Assembly (NCBI GenBank): GCA_002305635.1
Contig: DBPR01000014.1
Location: forward strand, 1 to 64,000
DNA length: 64,000 nt
Source of the DNA: Anaerolineaceae bacterium UBA1415
Lineage (GTDB): Bacteria > Chloroflexota > Anaerolineae > Anaerolineales > Anaerolineaceae
Direction: 5' to 3'
Shown: in pieces, positions 44,697 to 53,595 of the stretch
How positions within the stretch are numbered: the stretch's first letter is position 1
How the letters are laid out: every line of letters starts with the position of its first letter
The notes under the pieces: generated by a model
Database searches by the model: none
Told to the model about the DNA's origin: nothing
What the model saw: only the letters and a program-made list of their open reading frames with translations
Program-made: the position numbers and the translations under genes

Positions 44697-45292
44697 GAGG
44701 CTTCCTCTTCGGCATGCTTGATAACAAAGAAAGAGCCCATCATCGCAAGCATAAGGTTCACAGCAACCAGGAGTGCTTCAAGCATCAATGAGAAGTCGAG
44801 GCGGTTATAAAGGAGCTGAAATCCGCACAGAAAAGTAAGAATGCCGATCGCCAGATAGAAAGGTTCGCGGGTGGTTCCGATTTGAAGGATGCCGAGAACA
44901 ATTAATCCCAAACACAGAAAGAGATAAGAGCCAGGGACTGCAGGGAAAACAGTCGGCTGAAGCTGGGGGATGAAGGCGAGCAAGAGGGATAAAAGCAAAA
45001 TTCCTGCCAAAGCTCTGAAAACCTCGCCGCTGGTAAGGCGCAACATGAGATCGATGCGCTTGATCCCTCCCACATTGATCAGGGAGAGATAAAGGATCAG
45101 TGTGACCATCAATCCAGTTAGGGGCTGGATAATTGCCACCTGAAGCGGGAGAAAACTGCGCAAAACAGGGAAGAGGCAGAGGAACTGAACTGTCAGTGTG
45201 ATCAGGTTCAGCGTCCATTGCCTTCTGATCAGGATCAGAAGCGAGGAGAGCAGCGCCAGATAGAGGGCGAGCGTATAAAGAATGTCGGTCAC
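44693..45292 (-). CDS. HyfE/NuoK-like membrane subunit
   Basis: The 199-aa product has about six hydrophobic segments and matches the HyfE (hydrogenase-4 component E) outline: NuoK-like N-terminal half followed by extra helices. Start: GTG 45292, whose GTGA overlaps the stop of the upstream gene and has GGGAG just before it; the longer ATG frame runs back into the neighbouring gene. It is translationally coupled on both sides. Confidence 0.7.
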   Translation of the reverse strand: MTDILYTLALYLALLSSLLILIRRQWTLNLITLTVQFLCLFPVLRSFLPLQVAIIQPLTGLMVTLILYLSLINVGGIKRIDLMLRLTSGEVFRALAGILLLSLLLAFIPQLQPTVFPAVPGSYLFLCLGLIVLGILQIGTTREPFYLAIGILTFLCGFQLLYNRLDFSLMLEALLVAVNLMLAMMGSFFVIKHAEEEAS

Positions 45293-46902
45293 GATCTCCC
45301 TCCAAGCGACAAAAAGATAATGGAAAGGATAACAATAAAGACCAAAGACCACAAAACCCCGCCATCTCCTTCAATGATCTGGTTGAAGAAGGCACCCAGG
45401 CTGCTGAGCGCGATGAAAAGTTTACGGAAGGCGGTGGAAACCCAGGCGAGGCTGAGGAACTGACGCAGGGAACTGATCATCAGGGACAGCAGGCGGTAGA
45501 AAGGTATCGTTTGGGGAAGTTTCGTGGAAGCCTTGTCAAAGCCAAATTTCCAGCCCAGAACCAGCGCCACGAGGACGATGAAAAGGCTGATCCCGCTGCC
45601 CGGTAAACTGCCGGTAGTGAGCACGCCAGGCCAGCCTGCCAGATTAAGCACCAATATTGTTTGGATCAGGATCACTAACCCGAGCGGAAAAGTGATGCGG
45701 GCGTATTTCTCCAGACCGGTCACGGTGCTCTCGGATCTGAACAAGAAACGCAGATAACCAATGACCAAAAAGGCGTGGGTGAGCACCATTATCACCCAGG
45801 TAAAGTTGATCCACTCAGGCAGCAGACCTTGCCAGCCAGAGGCGGCCAGGGTATAGGGCAAGCCAGTAAAGCCAATCAATCCGATGAGCGGTAAGAACAT
45901 GATCCTGCGGATGGGCGGATCGAAGAGAAAGAGAAGGCTGCCAGAAAGCAGGAGCCCCAGACCCCAAACCCGACTGGCGCCGGGGTGCCCGTTCAGCGCG
46001 CTCTGGACGGCAAAAGCAGACAGGGCGACAACCCAGTACGGTCTGGCTTCAAAACTGCTCTCACGGGTCATCCACATGACAGCCGAATAAAAAGCGGCGA
46101 TCAAGGTCAGCACCTGGACAACAGTTGAAAAGGTCTTGTCAAAATGAAGAAATTCATCCTGCATTTGGGCGATCAGAACCAGGGCTGAAGCCGCTGGCAT
46201 AAGACGAAAGAGGATGCCAGAGCCTCGTCGCAGTTCAGGGCTGTCAAGGAAGGGGAGATTCAAGGGGAGCACGCCCAGTCGCAAACCAGCCGCCATCAGG
46301 AAATAGATACTGGCATTGGCAATTTGCGCGTAGCCGACTTGTACCGGATCGATGCGCCAGGTATTGGCAGTCGCAAAGACCAGCATGAAGGTGCTCAGCA
46401 GGCGGATCCCAAAAGCGGAAGTGATCTTTGAGCCTAACTGAGAGGCACTCGAAAGCTGCAGGAGAGAAAGAATGTCAACCAGATCGATCAGCATCCATGA
46501 GATCGCCATGGTGAGCGGGTTGGCAGCCAGGATGGAAATGAGATTCAGCGCTGTGATCGTGAGCACGCGCAGCCAGGAATAGGGCGTGATGCCCGCTTCC
46601 ATGCGGGTTGTATCGGTCAGCAATACTGCCACTGCCATGCTCAGGATGGCAACCAAAAAGGGCCAGTTGATGTAGTCGATCGCCAAGGCAAGCGGATCAG
46701 CGAAACTGCTTTCGGCATGCCAGGTCATGAGGGGAATGTCAGCAGGCAGATAGAGCCGTAAAACAAAAGAGGCGACCCAGGCGATCGAGGCGCTGACGAT
46801 GGCGATCACCCAGGAACGGGCTGTGTTTGGCTTATAGGAGTGGGTAATAAGAATGAGGACTGCCCCCAATAAAAGCACTCCAAAGATCACATAGGTCAAC
46901 AT
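45289..46902 (-). CDS. NuoL/HyfB-like membrane subunit, degenerate
   Basis: The 537-aa protein has about 14-16 hydrophobic segments of the antiporter family. Key residues differ: where complex I subunits have W-E in the fifth helix the sequence is ISWMLIDLVDILS, and the usual K-x-A-x-x-P-L-H segment reads RLGVLPLNLPFL. So the proton path residues are partly replaced. It is the first of three overlapping membrane genes and starts 15 nt after the hydantoinase gene. Whether it still pumps ions is open. Confidence 0.72.
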   Translation of the reverse strand: MLTYVIFGVLLLGAVLILITHSYKPNTARSWVIAIVSASIAWVASFVLRLYLPADIPLMTWHAESSFADPLALAIDYINWPFLVAILSMAVAVLLTDTTRMEAGITPYSWLRVLTITALNLISILAANPLTMAISWMLIDLVDILSLLQLSSASQLGSKITSAFGIRLLSTFMLVFATANTWRIDPVQVGYAQIANASIYFLMAAGLRLGVLPLNLPFLDSPELRRGSGILFRLMPAASALVLIAQMQDEFLHFDKTFSTVVQVLTLIAAFYSAVMWMTRESSFEARPYWVVALSAFAVQSALNGHPGASRVWGLGLLLSGSLLFLFDPPIRRIMFLPLIGLIGFTGLPYTLAASGWQGLLPEWINFTWVIMVLTHAFLVIGYLRFLFRSESTVTGLEKYARITFPLGLVILIQTILVLNLAGWPGVLTTGSLPGSGISLFIVLVALVLGWKFGFDKASTKLPQTIPFYRLLSLMISSLRQFLSLAWVSTAFRKLFIALSSLGAFFNQIIEGDGGVLWSLVFIVILSIIFLSLGGRS

Positions 46903-46917
46903 GATTTATCTCTGTTC

Positions 46918-48333
46918 TTAGAGCACTTCTCCACTTAAGCGTTCGATGAAACGACCCTGACCAGGTTTGCCAAACCATTCGCCGTGGTCAACCAGGATGG
47001 CGCCGCGCTGCATGACGATCACCGGATAGCCTTTCAGTTGAAAGCCTTCGTAAAGGTTGTAATCAGTGCGGTGTTTGGCGGTTTTGACGCCGTAGTTAAC
47101 TTCAAGGTTTGGATCCCAGATGGCGATATCAGCATCCGAACCGACTTGCAAAACGCCCTTTTTGGGGTAGAGCCCAAATATTTTGGCGGCGTTGGTCGCG
47201 CTGAGAGCGACAAAGCGTTCCGGGCTGATGCGCCCGCTGGCAACGGCATGGGTCCAGAAGAGGGGCAGACGGTCGCCAAGACCAGGCAGACCGTTGGGGA
47301 TTTTGGTAAAGTCGTTCTTGCCCAATTCTTTACCAGGAATGGCAATTGGTTTGCCTTCGTACTCGATCGCTTTTGTGCCGTCGTAAAAGAAGGGGCAATG
47401 ATCGGTTGCCAGCACCTGAATGCTGCCGTCGATGAGCCCTTGCCAGAGCCTTTGGTTGTCTTCTTTTCGGCGCATAGGCGGCGAGCAGATCCATTTGGCG
47501 CCGTCTTCCGCCTGCAGGTTTTCTTCGCTAAAAAAGAGGTATTGCGGACAGGTTTCGCCCATGGCATAAATGCCTTTGGAGCGGGCATAGGCCAGTTGGT
47601 CTACTTCGCCTGCCATATTCATATGCACCAGGTAAACCGGAGCATCAGCCTGAGCTGCCAGGGCAAAGGCACGCAGGCTGGATTCGACCGCACCCCAGCC
47701 AGGGCGGGTGAGCGCGTGCCAGATGGGCTGGGTGTGGCCTTCCCGCAGGGCTTCTTCAATAAGGATGTCGATCACATCGCCATTTTCGGCATGGACGAGG
47801 GTGAGCAGGTCGTGCTTGCCAGCAATGCGCATAGCTTTGAATATGTCGCCGTCGCTGATGCGCAAACGACCGTTGTAGGCAGTAAAGACCTTGATGGACG
47901 TAATTCCGTATTCGGGTAAAAGAGGGAGTTCAGCCGCCACTTTCTCATCAAAATGGCTGATGTTCATGTGCGAGCTATAGTCGATACTGACTTTGGGATC
48001 GGCGTTCCTGCGATGTTGGCGAATGCTTTCTTCCAGACCGCTTTCAAGTTGAGAAACAAAGTCAATGATTGTGGTCGTGCCGCCAAAGGCGGCTGCTTTG
48101 CCACCAGTGTAATGGTCATCGGAGGAAATCGTCCCCATCATTTCCAGGTCAAGGTGGACGTGCGGGTCAATGCCGCCAGGCAGTACCAAAAGTCCGCTTG
48201 CATCAATGAGCTTTGCGTCCATTGCCTCAATGGAAGGAGATATCTGAGCTATTGTTTCGCCTTCAATCAGGATATCGGCCTTGAAACTCTTTTCAGCCGT
48301 TACAACGGTGCCATTTTTGATGATCGTTTTCAT
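46918..48333 (-). CDS. dihydropyrimidinase / D-hydantoinase family
   Basis: Zinc amidohydrolase opening cyclic ureides such as dihydropyrimidines or hydantoins. The 471-aa protein has GGIDPHVHLD (metal histidines 58 and 60), the carboxylated lysine in TSIKVF (Lys148), YLVHMN and ATDHCPFFYD. Length is typical for the family. It starts 2 nt after the gene of unknown function. The E. coli homologue HyuA lies in a purine-catabolism cluster with ssnA and a carbamate kinase, as here. Confidence 0.94.
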   Translation of the reverse strand: MKTIIKNGTVVTAEKSFKADILIEGETIAQISPSIEAMDAKLIDASGLLVLPGGIDPHVHLDLEMMGTISSDDHYTGGKAAAFGGTTTIIDFVSQLESGLEESIRQHRRNADPKVSIDYSSHMNISHFDEKVAAELPLLPEYGITSIKVFTAYNGRLRISDGDIFKAMRIAGKHDLLTLVHAENGDVIDILIEEALREGHTQPIWHALTRPGWGAVESSLRAFALAAQADAPVYLVHMNMAGEVDQLAYARSKGIYAMGETCPQYLFFSEENLQAEDGAKWICSPPMRRKEDNQRLWQGLIDGSIQVLATDHCPFFYDGTKAIEYEGKPIAIPGKELGKNDFTKIPNGLPGLGDRLPLFWTHAVASGRISPERFVALSATNAAKIFGLYPKKGVLQVGSDADIAIWDPNLEVNYGVKTAKHRTDYNLYEGFQLKGYPVIVMQRGAILVDHGEWFGKPGQGRFIERLSGEVL

Positions 48334-48335
48334 TT

Positions 48336-48902
48336 CTACGCTTTCTTGTTTGCTAATCCGCTTAGAAGTGCCAGGATTGCCGGGTCGAGCAAGTCTTCCG
48401 GCAACTGTTCGGCGCGATATTCATCACTCTTAAGCGCTCGTTCTCTTAGCGCGCGCCATAATACGGGTCGTTCTTCATCGTGAACCGGCAGATCGTTGAG
48501 TGATCGCGCTTCTTTGATCCGTTTTCCGGTTGTATAGAAAAAGGTGATCCGTTTCCAATCCCCAGCGGGGATGGGTTGAGGCAGTTCAAGCAATCCACCC
48601 AGTTGAACCTTAAAGTATTCTTCACCTGCGCGGGGATGATCGAGTTGGTCCTGCAGGAGGTCTGCGCGGGTGGCCAGCTCATGACCCAAAATGGGTGCCA
48701 ACCAGCGTATCTGATGCTTTTCATCTTTCCCGAAGGCAGCGGGTTGATAAAAAGCGAGGTAATCCACCGCAATGATCTTGGGGGCAGATTTGAGCGGAAT
48801 TCGGTACCAGCCCAGCAGACGCGCGATATCAAGGTCGCGCGGCGAGGGGATCAAGGCCACCAAAACCAGGCTGGTATCCGGAATGTTCACTTCACTATTC
48901 AA
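48336..48902 (-). CDS. protein of unknown function
   Basis: I do not recognise this family. The 188-aa soluble protein has no signal, no membrane helix and no cysteine. Notable conserved-looking pieces are DLDIARLLGWYRIPL near the N terminus, VDYLAFYQP, and ITFFYTTGKR with a following EERPVLWRALRER helix. AAGGAG lies 9 nt before the ATG. It sits 2 nt before the hydantoinase gene and 9 nt after the PLP enzyme gene, so it should be made in step with both. Confidence 0.7.
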   Translation of the reverse strand: MNSEVNIPDTSLVLVALIPSPRDLDIARLLGWYRIPLKSAPKIIAVDYLAFYQPAAFGKDEKHQIRWLAPILGHELATRADLLQDQLDHPRAGEEYFKVQLGGLLELPQPIPAGDWKRITFFYTTGKRIKEARSLNDLPVHDEERPVLWRALRERALKSDEYRAEQLPEDLLDPAILALLSGLANKKA

Positions 48903-48911
48903 AACGCTCCT

Positions 48912-50381
48912 TTAGAGCTGTACCGCTGCCTTGTGGTTAAACTCTTCGATCAAGGCATCAATTTCAGGCTGCTGGGTTTGGATCTCAGTCCAGTAATCGG
49001 GATCGTACCATTGCGCCATGATCTCTTCGTAGGTACGACCTTGCTGTTCGATCCAGGTGTAATACTTGAGATTATGGATGCGCTTGCGGTCCTTGTAGCC
49101 AAGTTCCTGCATGTAGTCCGTGGCTTGTCCCTTCAGGTAGCGGGCGTCATCGGCGATGGCATGATCACGGGTGTAATCGCCAAATTGCTCCTGCATTTCA
49201 ACCAAACGGCTGTGGTAGAGGTCCATGGAGTCGGTCAGCACCGTCAGGACAATGTCTTCTTTGGTAAGCTCGTTATATTTGGCAAACTTGATGCAGGAGA
49301 GCAGGTTGCCGATGCCGGAGAAGCCCATCAGGTCAAGCTTGTTGACAAAAGCCTCATCGAGGCCGGAGGCAACCAGATATTCCTTGCCAACTTCTTCATT
49401 AAAGAGTCGGGCAAGCTGCACGACAGCGTTATCGTCAATGGCAGTGATGAAGTCCGTCGTGCGGACGTCATGAACCCAGGGCACATGCTTATCGCCGATG
49501 CCTTCGATGCGATGAGCGCCAAACCCGTTCTCAAGCAAAGTTGGGCATTGTTGCGCTTCGCTGGCAACGATCTTGCTGTACGGGAAGACCTGTTTCAGGT
49601 AGTCGCCCGCCGCGATCGTGCCGCCGGAACCAGTCGCGGAGACAAAGCCAGCCAGACGGTCGCGTTCGCCCATGACGGAGCGGGCAACTTTTTCGAGCGC
49701 GTCACCTGTCAGGCTGTAATGCCAGAGGTAATTGCCAAATTCTTCAAACTGGTTGAAGATCATCAGGTCCTGACCGCTGCGGCGGAGTTCCCAACACTTG
49801 TCAAAAATTTCTTTTACATTCGATTCGGTGCCTGGCGTGGGGATGACCTCATCAGCCACGGTACGCAGCCAGTCGAAGCGTTCCTTGCTCATGCCTTCCG
49901 GCAGGATCGCGATCGATTTGCAGCCCAGCAGGTAAGAATCATAAGCACCGCCGCGGCAATAGTTGCCTGTGGAAGGCCAGACAGCCTTTTGGGTGGTGGG
50001 GTCGAACTGGCCGGTTACCAGCCGGGGAACCAAACAACCAAATGCCGCGCCAACTTTATGGACGCCGCATGGGAACCATTTTCCGACGAGGCCGATGATT
50101 CGGGCATCTACGCCTGTAAATTCCTTCGGGAATTCAACAAAGTTAGGACCACTAAAGAGTCCGCCGTGTGGGGTTGGTTCGTTGAACCAGGTGATGCGGA
50201 AAAGATTGAGCGGGTGCAGATCCCAAAGGCCGATCTCTTTGAGGCGGATTTTAATATCATTGGGGATCAAGCTGGGGTCCTTTTGTTGAGCGAATGTAGG
50301 AATGATGATTTTCTTCTCCCGAACTCTTTGGATGGTTCGTTCGAGACGGTCATGCATGATGGTTAAGTCAATTTTGGTCAT
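48912..50381 (-). CDS. PLP-dependent fold-type II enzyme, unusual
   Basis: The 489-aa protein has the tryptophan-synthase-beta fold: the PLP lysine in GVHKVGAAF (Lys109), an S/T-G-N-Y motif in WPSTGNYCRGGAY, and the glycine loop ATGSGGTIAAG (about residues 250-260) for cofactor phosphate. It is about 100-150 residues longer than cysteine synthase or threonine dehydratase, with an extra N-terminal region (about 90 aa) and a C-terminal helical tail (about 100 aa). It is not clearly threonine dehydratase, cysteine synthase or diaminopropionate ammonia-lyase (YgeX), though YgeX occupies the equivalent place in the E. coli cluster. A lyase or deaminase acting on an amino acid released by ring opening is the natural inference. 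Confidence 0.82.
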   Translation of the reverse strand: MTKIDLTIMHDRLERTIQRVREKKIIIPTFAQQKDPSLIPNDIKIRLKEIGLWDLHPLNLFRITWFNEPTPHGGLFSGPNFVEFPKEFTGVDARIIGLVGKWFPCGVHKVGAAFGCLVPRLVTGQFDPTTQKAVWPSTGNYCRGGAYDSYLLGCKSIAILPEGMSKERFDWLRTVADEVIPTPGTESNVKEIFDKCWELRRSGQDLMIFNQFEEFGNYLWHYSLTGDALEKVARSVMGERDRLAGFVSATGSGGTIAAGDYLKQVFPYSKIVASEAQQCPTLLENGFGAHRIEGIGDKHVPWVHDVRTTDFITAIDDNAVVQLARLFNEEVGKEYLVASGLDEAFVNKLDLMGFSGIGNLLSCIKFAKYNELTKEDIVLTVLTDSMDLYHSRLVEMQEQFGDYTRDHAIADDARYLKGQATDYMQELGYKDRKRIHNLKYYTWIEQQGRTYEEIMAQWYDPDYWTEIQTQQPEIDALIEEFNHKAAVQL

Positions 50382-50399
50382 GAGTTTCCCTCACAGTAT

Positions 50400-51365
50400 T
50401 TATTTTTTCTGATCAAGCCGGGTGGGATCGAGCGATTTGTCCGGTCCTTCGGCGACAATGTAAAGCGGTCTGCCTTTGGCCTCATCGTAGGTCCTGCCAA
50501 TGTATTCGCCAAGGATGCCCATTCCGATGAAAAGCGAACCTGAAAGGAAAATGAGCGTGAGCCAGGTGGCGAGCACGTAGGTCAGGTCAACACGATGGAA
50601 GATCGCCAAAAGCAGGTAGATAACTAATAATACCAGCGATAAGCCAACCAGGAAAGAACCGATCATGGTCAGGAGCTTAAGCGGATAGGTGGAAAAACCA
50701 GTGATGGCGTTAAGGGCCAGTTGGAGCATTTTCTTAAGCGGGTAATGCGTCTGACCGGCATGGCGGGCATGGCGTTTGTATTCGACGCCGATCTGTTTGA
50801 AGCCCACCCAGGCGCCCATGCCGCGCAGGAAGCGGTTGCATTCGCGCATGTCGTTGATTATATTGAGCGCGGTGCGGTCGATCAGCCTGAAGTCGCCGGT
50901 GTTAAGTGGGATCTTGACGTCGGTGATCCTGTAAATGAGTTTGTAGAAGAGCGATGCTGTGGTCAGTTTGAACCAACTTTCGCCTTCGCGTTCGGAACGA
51001 ACGGCGTAGACGATCTGGTAGCCTTCGCGCCATTTTTCGATCAGGTCGAGGATAACTTCGGGCGGATCCTGCAGGTCAGCGTCGATGATCGTGACTGCTT
51101 GCCCGCGGCTGTAGTCCATTCCGGCGGTGACGGCGATCTGGTGACCAAAATTGCGGGCAAAGATGACTGGTCTGACGCGTTCATCTTTGGCGGCCAGCTC
51201 ACGGATCACATCCGTGGAGCCATCGGCGCTGCCGTCGTCCACCAAAATTAATTCCCAGCCTTCGTCGGTTTGGTCCATAACGTTTTTGACGCGTTCGTAG
51301 AGCAGGGGTAGGTTTTCGATCTCATTGTAAATGGGGGCGATGACAGTAAAAGTTGGATCAGACAT
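50400..51365 (-). CDS. family 2 glycosyltransferase, GtrB/DPM1-like
   Basis: Moves a sugar from a nucleotide donor to a polyprenyl phosphate. The 321-aa protein has an N-terminal GT-A domain (APIYNEIENLP, LVDDGSADGS, DADLQDPPE) and two C-terminal membrane helices (about 235-260, 270-295), the architecture of dolichol/undecaprenyl-phosphate glucosyl- or mannosyltransferases. It overlaps the threonine synthase-like gene by 8 nt. Its place inside a catabolic operon is odd; no cell-envelope gene is adjacent. Confidence 0.92.
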   Translation of the reverse strand: MSDPTFTVIAPIYNEIENLPLLYERVKNVMDQTDEGWELILVDDGSADGSTDVIRELAAKDERVRPVIFARNFGHQIAVTAGMDYSRGQAVTIIDADLQDPPEVILDLIEKWREGYQIVYAVRSEREGESWFKLTTASLFYKLIYRITDVKIPLNTGDFRLIDRTALNIINDMRECNRFLRGMGAWVGFKQIGVEYKRHARHAGQTHYPLKKMLQLALNAITGFSTYPLKLLTMIGSFLVGLSLVLLVIYLLLAIFHRVDLTYVLATWLTLIFLSGSLFIGMGILGEYIGRTYDEAKGRPLYIVAEGPDKSLDPTRLDQKK

Positions 51366-52599
51366 GTAAAACCTCCTTTAGGTTCGATAGGCCTGGCTCG
51401 ATGATGGGGGCGGCTGGCACTGCCTGCATGGCAGCCTTGATATCCTTGAGCCCTGATCCGGTTGACATGACCAGAACCGGTTCGTCAGGGTTGATCTGGT
51501 GATCTTTGAGCGCTTTGACCAGACCGGCATAAGCAGTGGCTGCGGCTGGTTCAACAAAGAGCCCAACACTGCCTAATTCAGGAATGGCAGCCAGGATTTC
51601 CTGATCGTTGACCGTCAGATAAAAACCTCCGCTCTGACGGACGCGCTGCAGCGCGCGCAGGCCATCGCGGGGCAGGTCAACACTGATGCTGTCTGCGATC
51701 GTGTTGGAGTAAACCGCTTCGATGGTGTTCTTGCCCTGGCTGAAAGCATTGAAGATTGCCGCGGAACCTTGCGCCTGGACGCCGATCAGACGGGGCAGTT
51801 TCCCGATCCAACCCAGATGGAGCAGATCGAGAAAGCCTTTGGCAATGCCGGAAAGGATGTTGCCATCCCCGACCGGAATAAAGACGTTCAGAGTCTTCTC
51901 TTTGGGTAGAAAACGGAGCACCTGCTCCCAGATCTCAAGCCCGGCAGTCTTTTTCCCTTCGACGGTGAAGGGGTTGTAGCCGGTGTTGCGGTTGTACCAG
52001 CCGAATTCCTGAGATGCCTGGATGCTGAGGTCGAAAGCATCGTCGTAGCTGCCGTCAACCAGAACGACTTCGGCCCCGAAGGTGAGCAACTGGGCGATCT
52101 TCGCAGGTGGCGCGGTGCGAGGCGCCAGGATGATGGCGCGTTTGCCGACACTGGCAGCCATGCAGGCCATGGCCGCGCCCGCGTTGCCGGTTGAGGCGGC
52201 AATGATCGTGTCGATATTATCATGCAGGGCTTTGGCGATCACGATCGCGCTGGCACGATCTTTAAAGGATGCGCTGGGGTTGGAGCTATCGTCTTTGATA
52301 AAGAGTTGGCTTAACCCCAGTTTCGCGCGCAGCCGACCGGATTGGTAGACGGGCGTAAAGCCCACCCGATGCAGCGGCGTGTGCTCAAAACCCGGGTCAG
52401 GCACCGCCAACAGGGGCGCGTAACGCCAAAGTGAGCGCTCCGGATTGTTTAATATAGCTTCCTGCCTGATCTGCTTTGGATCGCTCTCGAAACTAAAATG
52501 TGTATCGAGGTTGCCACCGCAGGCAGGGCAGGCGTAGTTCACTTCGGCAGGGGTGTACTCTGCCTGACATTGTGAACACTGAAAAAAGCTGATGCTCAT
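51358..52599 (-). CDS. threonine synthase-like PLP enzyme
   Basis: The 413-aa protein has an N-terminal zinc ribbon (Cys8, Cys11, Cys24, Cys27), the PLP lysine in NPSASFKDR (Lys113), STGNAGAAM and a C-terminal STGSGLKD. This is the ThrC wording, converting O-phosphohomoserine to threonine, but close relatives act on other phosphorylated or aminated substrates. No hom or thrB gene is adjacent. It lies 6 nt after the carbamate kinase gene. Confidence 0.9.
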   Translation of the reverse strand: MSISFFQCSQCQAEYTPAEVNYACPACGGNLDTHFSFESDPKQIRQEAILNNPERSLWRYAPLLAVPDPGFEHTPLHRVGFTPVYQSGRLRAKLGLSQLFIKDDSSNPSASFKDRASAIVIAKALHDNIDTIIAASTGNAGAAMACMAASVGKRAIILAPRTAPPAKIAQLLTFGAEVVLVDGSYDDAFDLSIQASQEFGWYNRNTGYNPFTVEGKKTAGLEIWEQVLRFLPKEKTLNVFIPVGDGNILSGIAKGFLDLLHLGWIGKLPRLIGVQAQGSAAIFNAFSQGKNTIEAVYSNTIADSISVDLPRDGLRALQRVRQSGGFYLTVNDQEILAAIPELGSVGLFVEPAAATAYAGLVKALKDHQINPDEPVLVMSTGSGLKDIKAAMQAVPAAPIIEPGLSNLKEVLHV

Positions 52600-52605
52600 A
52601 AGCCT

Positions 52606-53553
52606 TTAGGGCACGATCCAGGTGCCGGTCTTTCCATCCAGGGCGTCTTTAATGTGTTCCGGGTCAGTGATGAGGGCTTTTTTGCCGCCAGCGGACATGT
52701 ATTTCAGAATGGCTTCGATCTTTGGCAGCATGGAGCCTTTGGCGAACTGACCTTCCGACATATATTGTTTGGCTTCGGCCACAGTCATTGAATCGAGCCA
52801 TTTTTGATCAGGTTTGTTGAAATTAATGGCAACTTTTTCAACCGCGGTGCTGATCAGGAAGAGGTCGGCATTGATCATACTGGCCAGAATGGCGGAACCA
52901 AGGTCTTTATCGATCACAGCTTCCACACCTGTCAGACTGCCATCTTCTTTTTCCATCACGGGGATACCGCCGCCGCCCACGGCGACGACGACAAAGCCCT
53001 TATCGATCAGATTGCGAATGGCGTCTGCTTCTACGATGGTCTGAGGAATGGGCGAAGGGACGACACGACGCCAGCCCCGACCAGCATCTTCAACCACGAC
53101 CCAACCTTCTTTTTCCTTCTTTTCCTTGGCGAGATGCTCGTCCATAAAGGAGCCGATCGGTTTGGTGGGGTTTTGGAAAGCGGGATCTTTTGAATCTACA
53201 ATGGTTTGAGTGATCACTGTTGCGGCTTGCTTTTGAATGCCCCGATCGTGGAATACGTTGTAGAGGATCTGCTGAAACATGTAGCCAATCGAGCCTTGCG
53301 TATCAGCGCCACAAAAATCCAATGGGACCTCGGGAAGTTCCTTTGCGGAAATTTCCGATCGGCGCAGGACGAAACCAACCTGGGGACCGTTACCATGGGT
53401 CACGACGACATCCCAGCCTTCCTCGATCATGTTGGCGATGTGATTCATTGTTTTGACAGCAGCCTGATATTGATCAGGAATCGATTGATGATCTTTGTCC
53501 TGAATGAGGGCGTTTCCGCCAACTGCGACAACAGCCAAACCTTTTTTTTGCAT
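52606..53553 (-). CDS. arcC: carbamate kinase
   Basis: Makes ATP from carbamoyl phosphate and ADP in fermentation. The 315-aa protein has VAVGGNALI (residues 10-18), THGNGPQVG, DAGRGWRRVVPSP and the GGGGIPV motif. Length is usual. No arginine deiminase or ornithine carbamoyltransferase gene is adjacent; here it accompanies an amidohydrolase and a hydantoinase, as yqeA does in E. coli, so the carbamoyl group may come from a ureide. Confidence 0.96.
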   Translation of the reverse strand: MQKKGLAVVAVGGNALIQDKDHQSIPDQYQAAVKTMNHIANMIEEGWDVVVTHGNGPQVGFVLRRSEISAKELPEVPLDFCGADTQGSIGYMFQQILYNVFHDRGIQKQAATVITQTIVDSKDPAFQNPTKPIGSFMDEHLAKEKKEKEGWVVVEDAGRGWRRVVPSPIPQTIVEADAIRNLIDKGFVVVAVGGGGIPVMEKEDGSLTGVEAVIDKDLGSAILASMINADLFLISTAVEKVAINFNKPDQKWLDSMTVAEAKQYMSEGQFAKGSMLPKIEAILKYMSAGGKKALITDPEHIKDALDGKTGTWIVP

Positions 53554-53595
53554 AAAATGAGTTCTCCTTTTGCCCTTTAATAAGGGAAATTATTA

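Noticed and set aside
48576..50366. 596-codon open frame on the plus strand
   Set aside because: It lies antisense to the PLP enzyme and the unknown gene, both of which have clear homology or coupling; its translation has no domain pattern and no ribosome-binding site.
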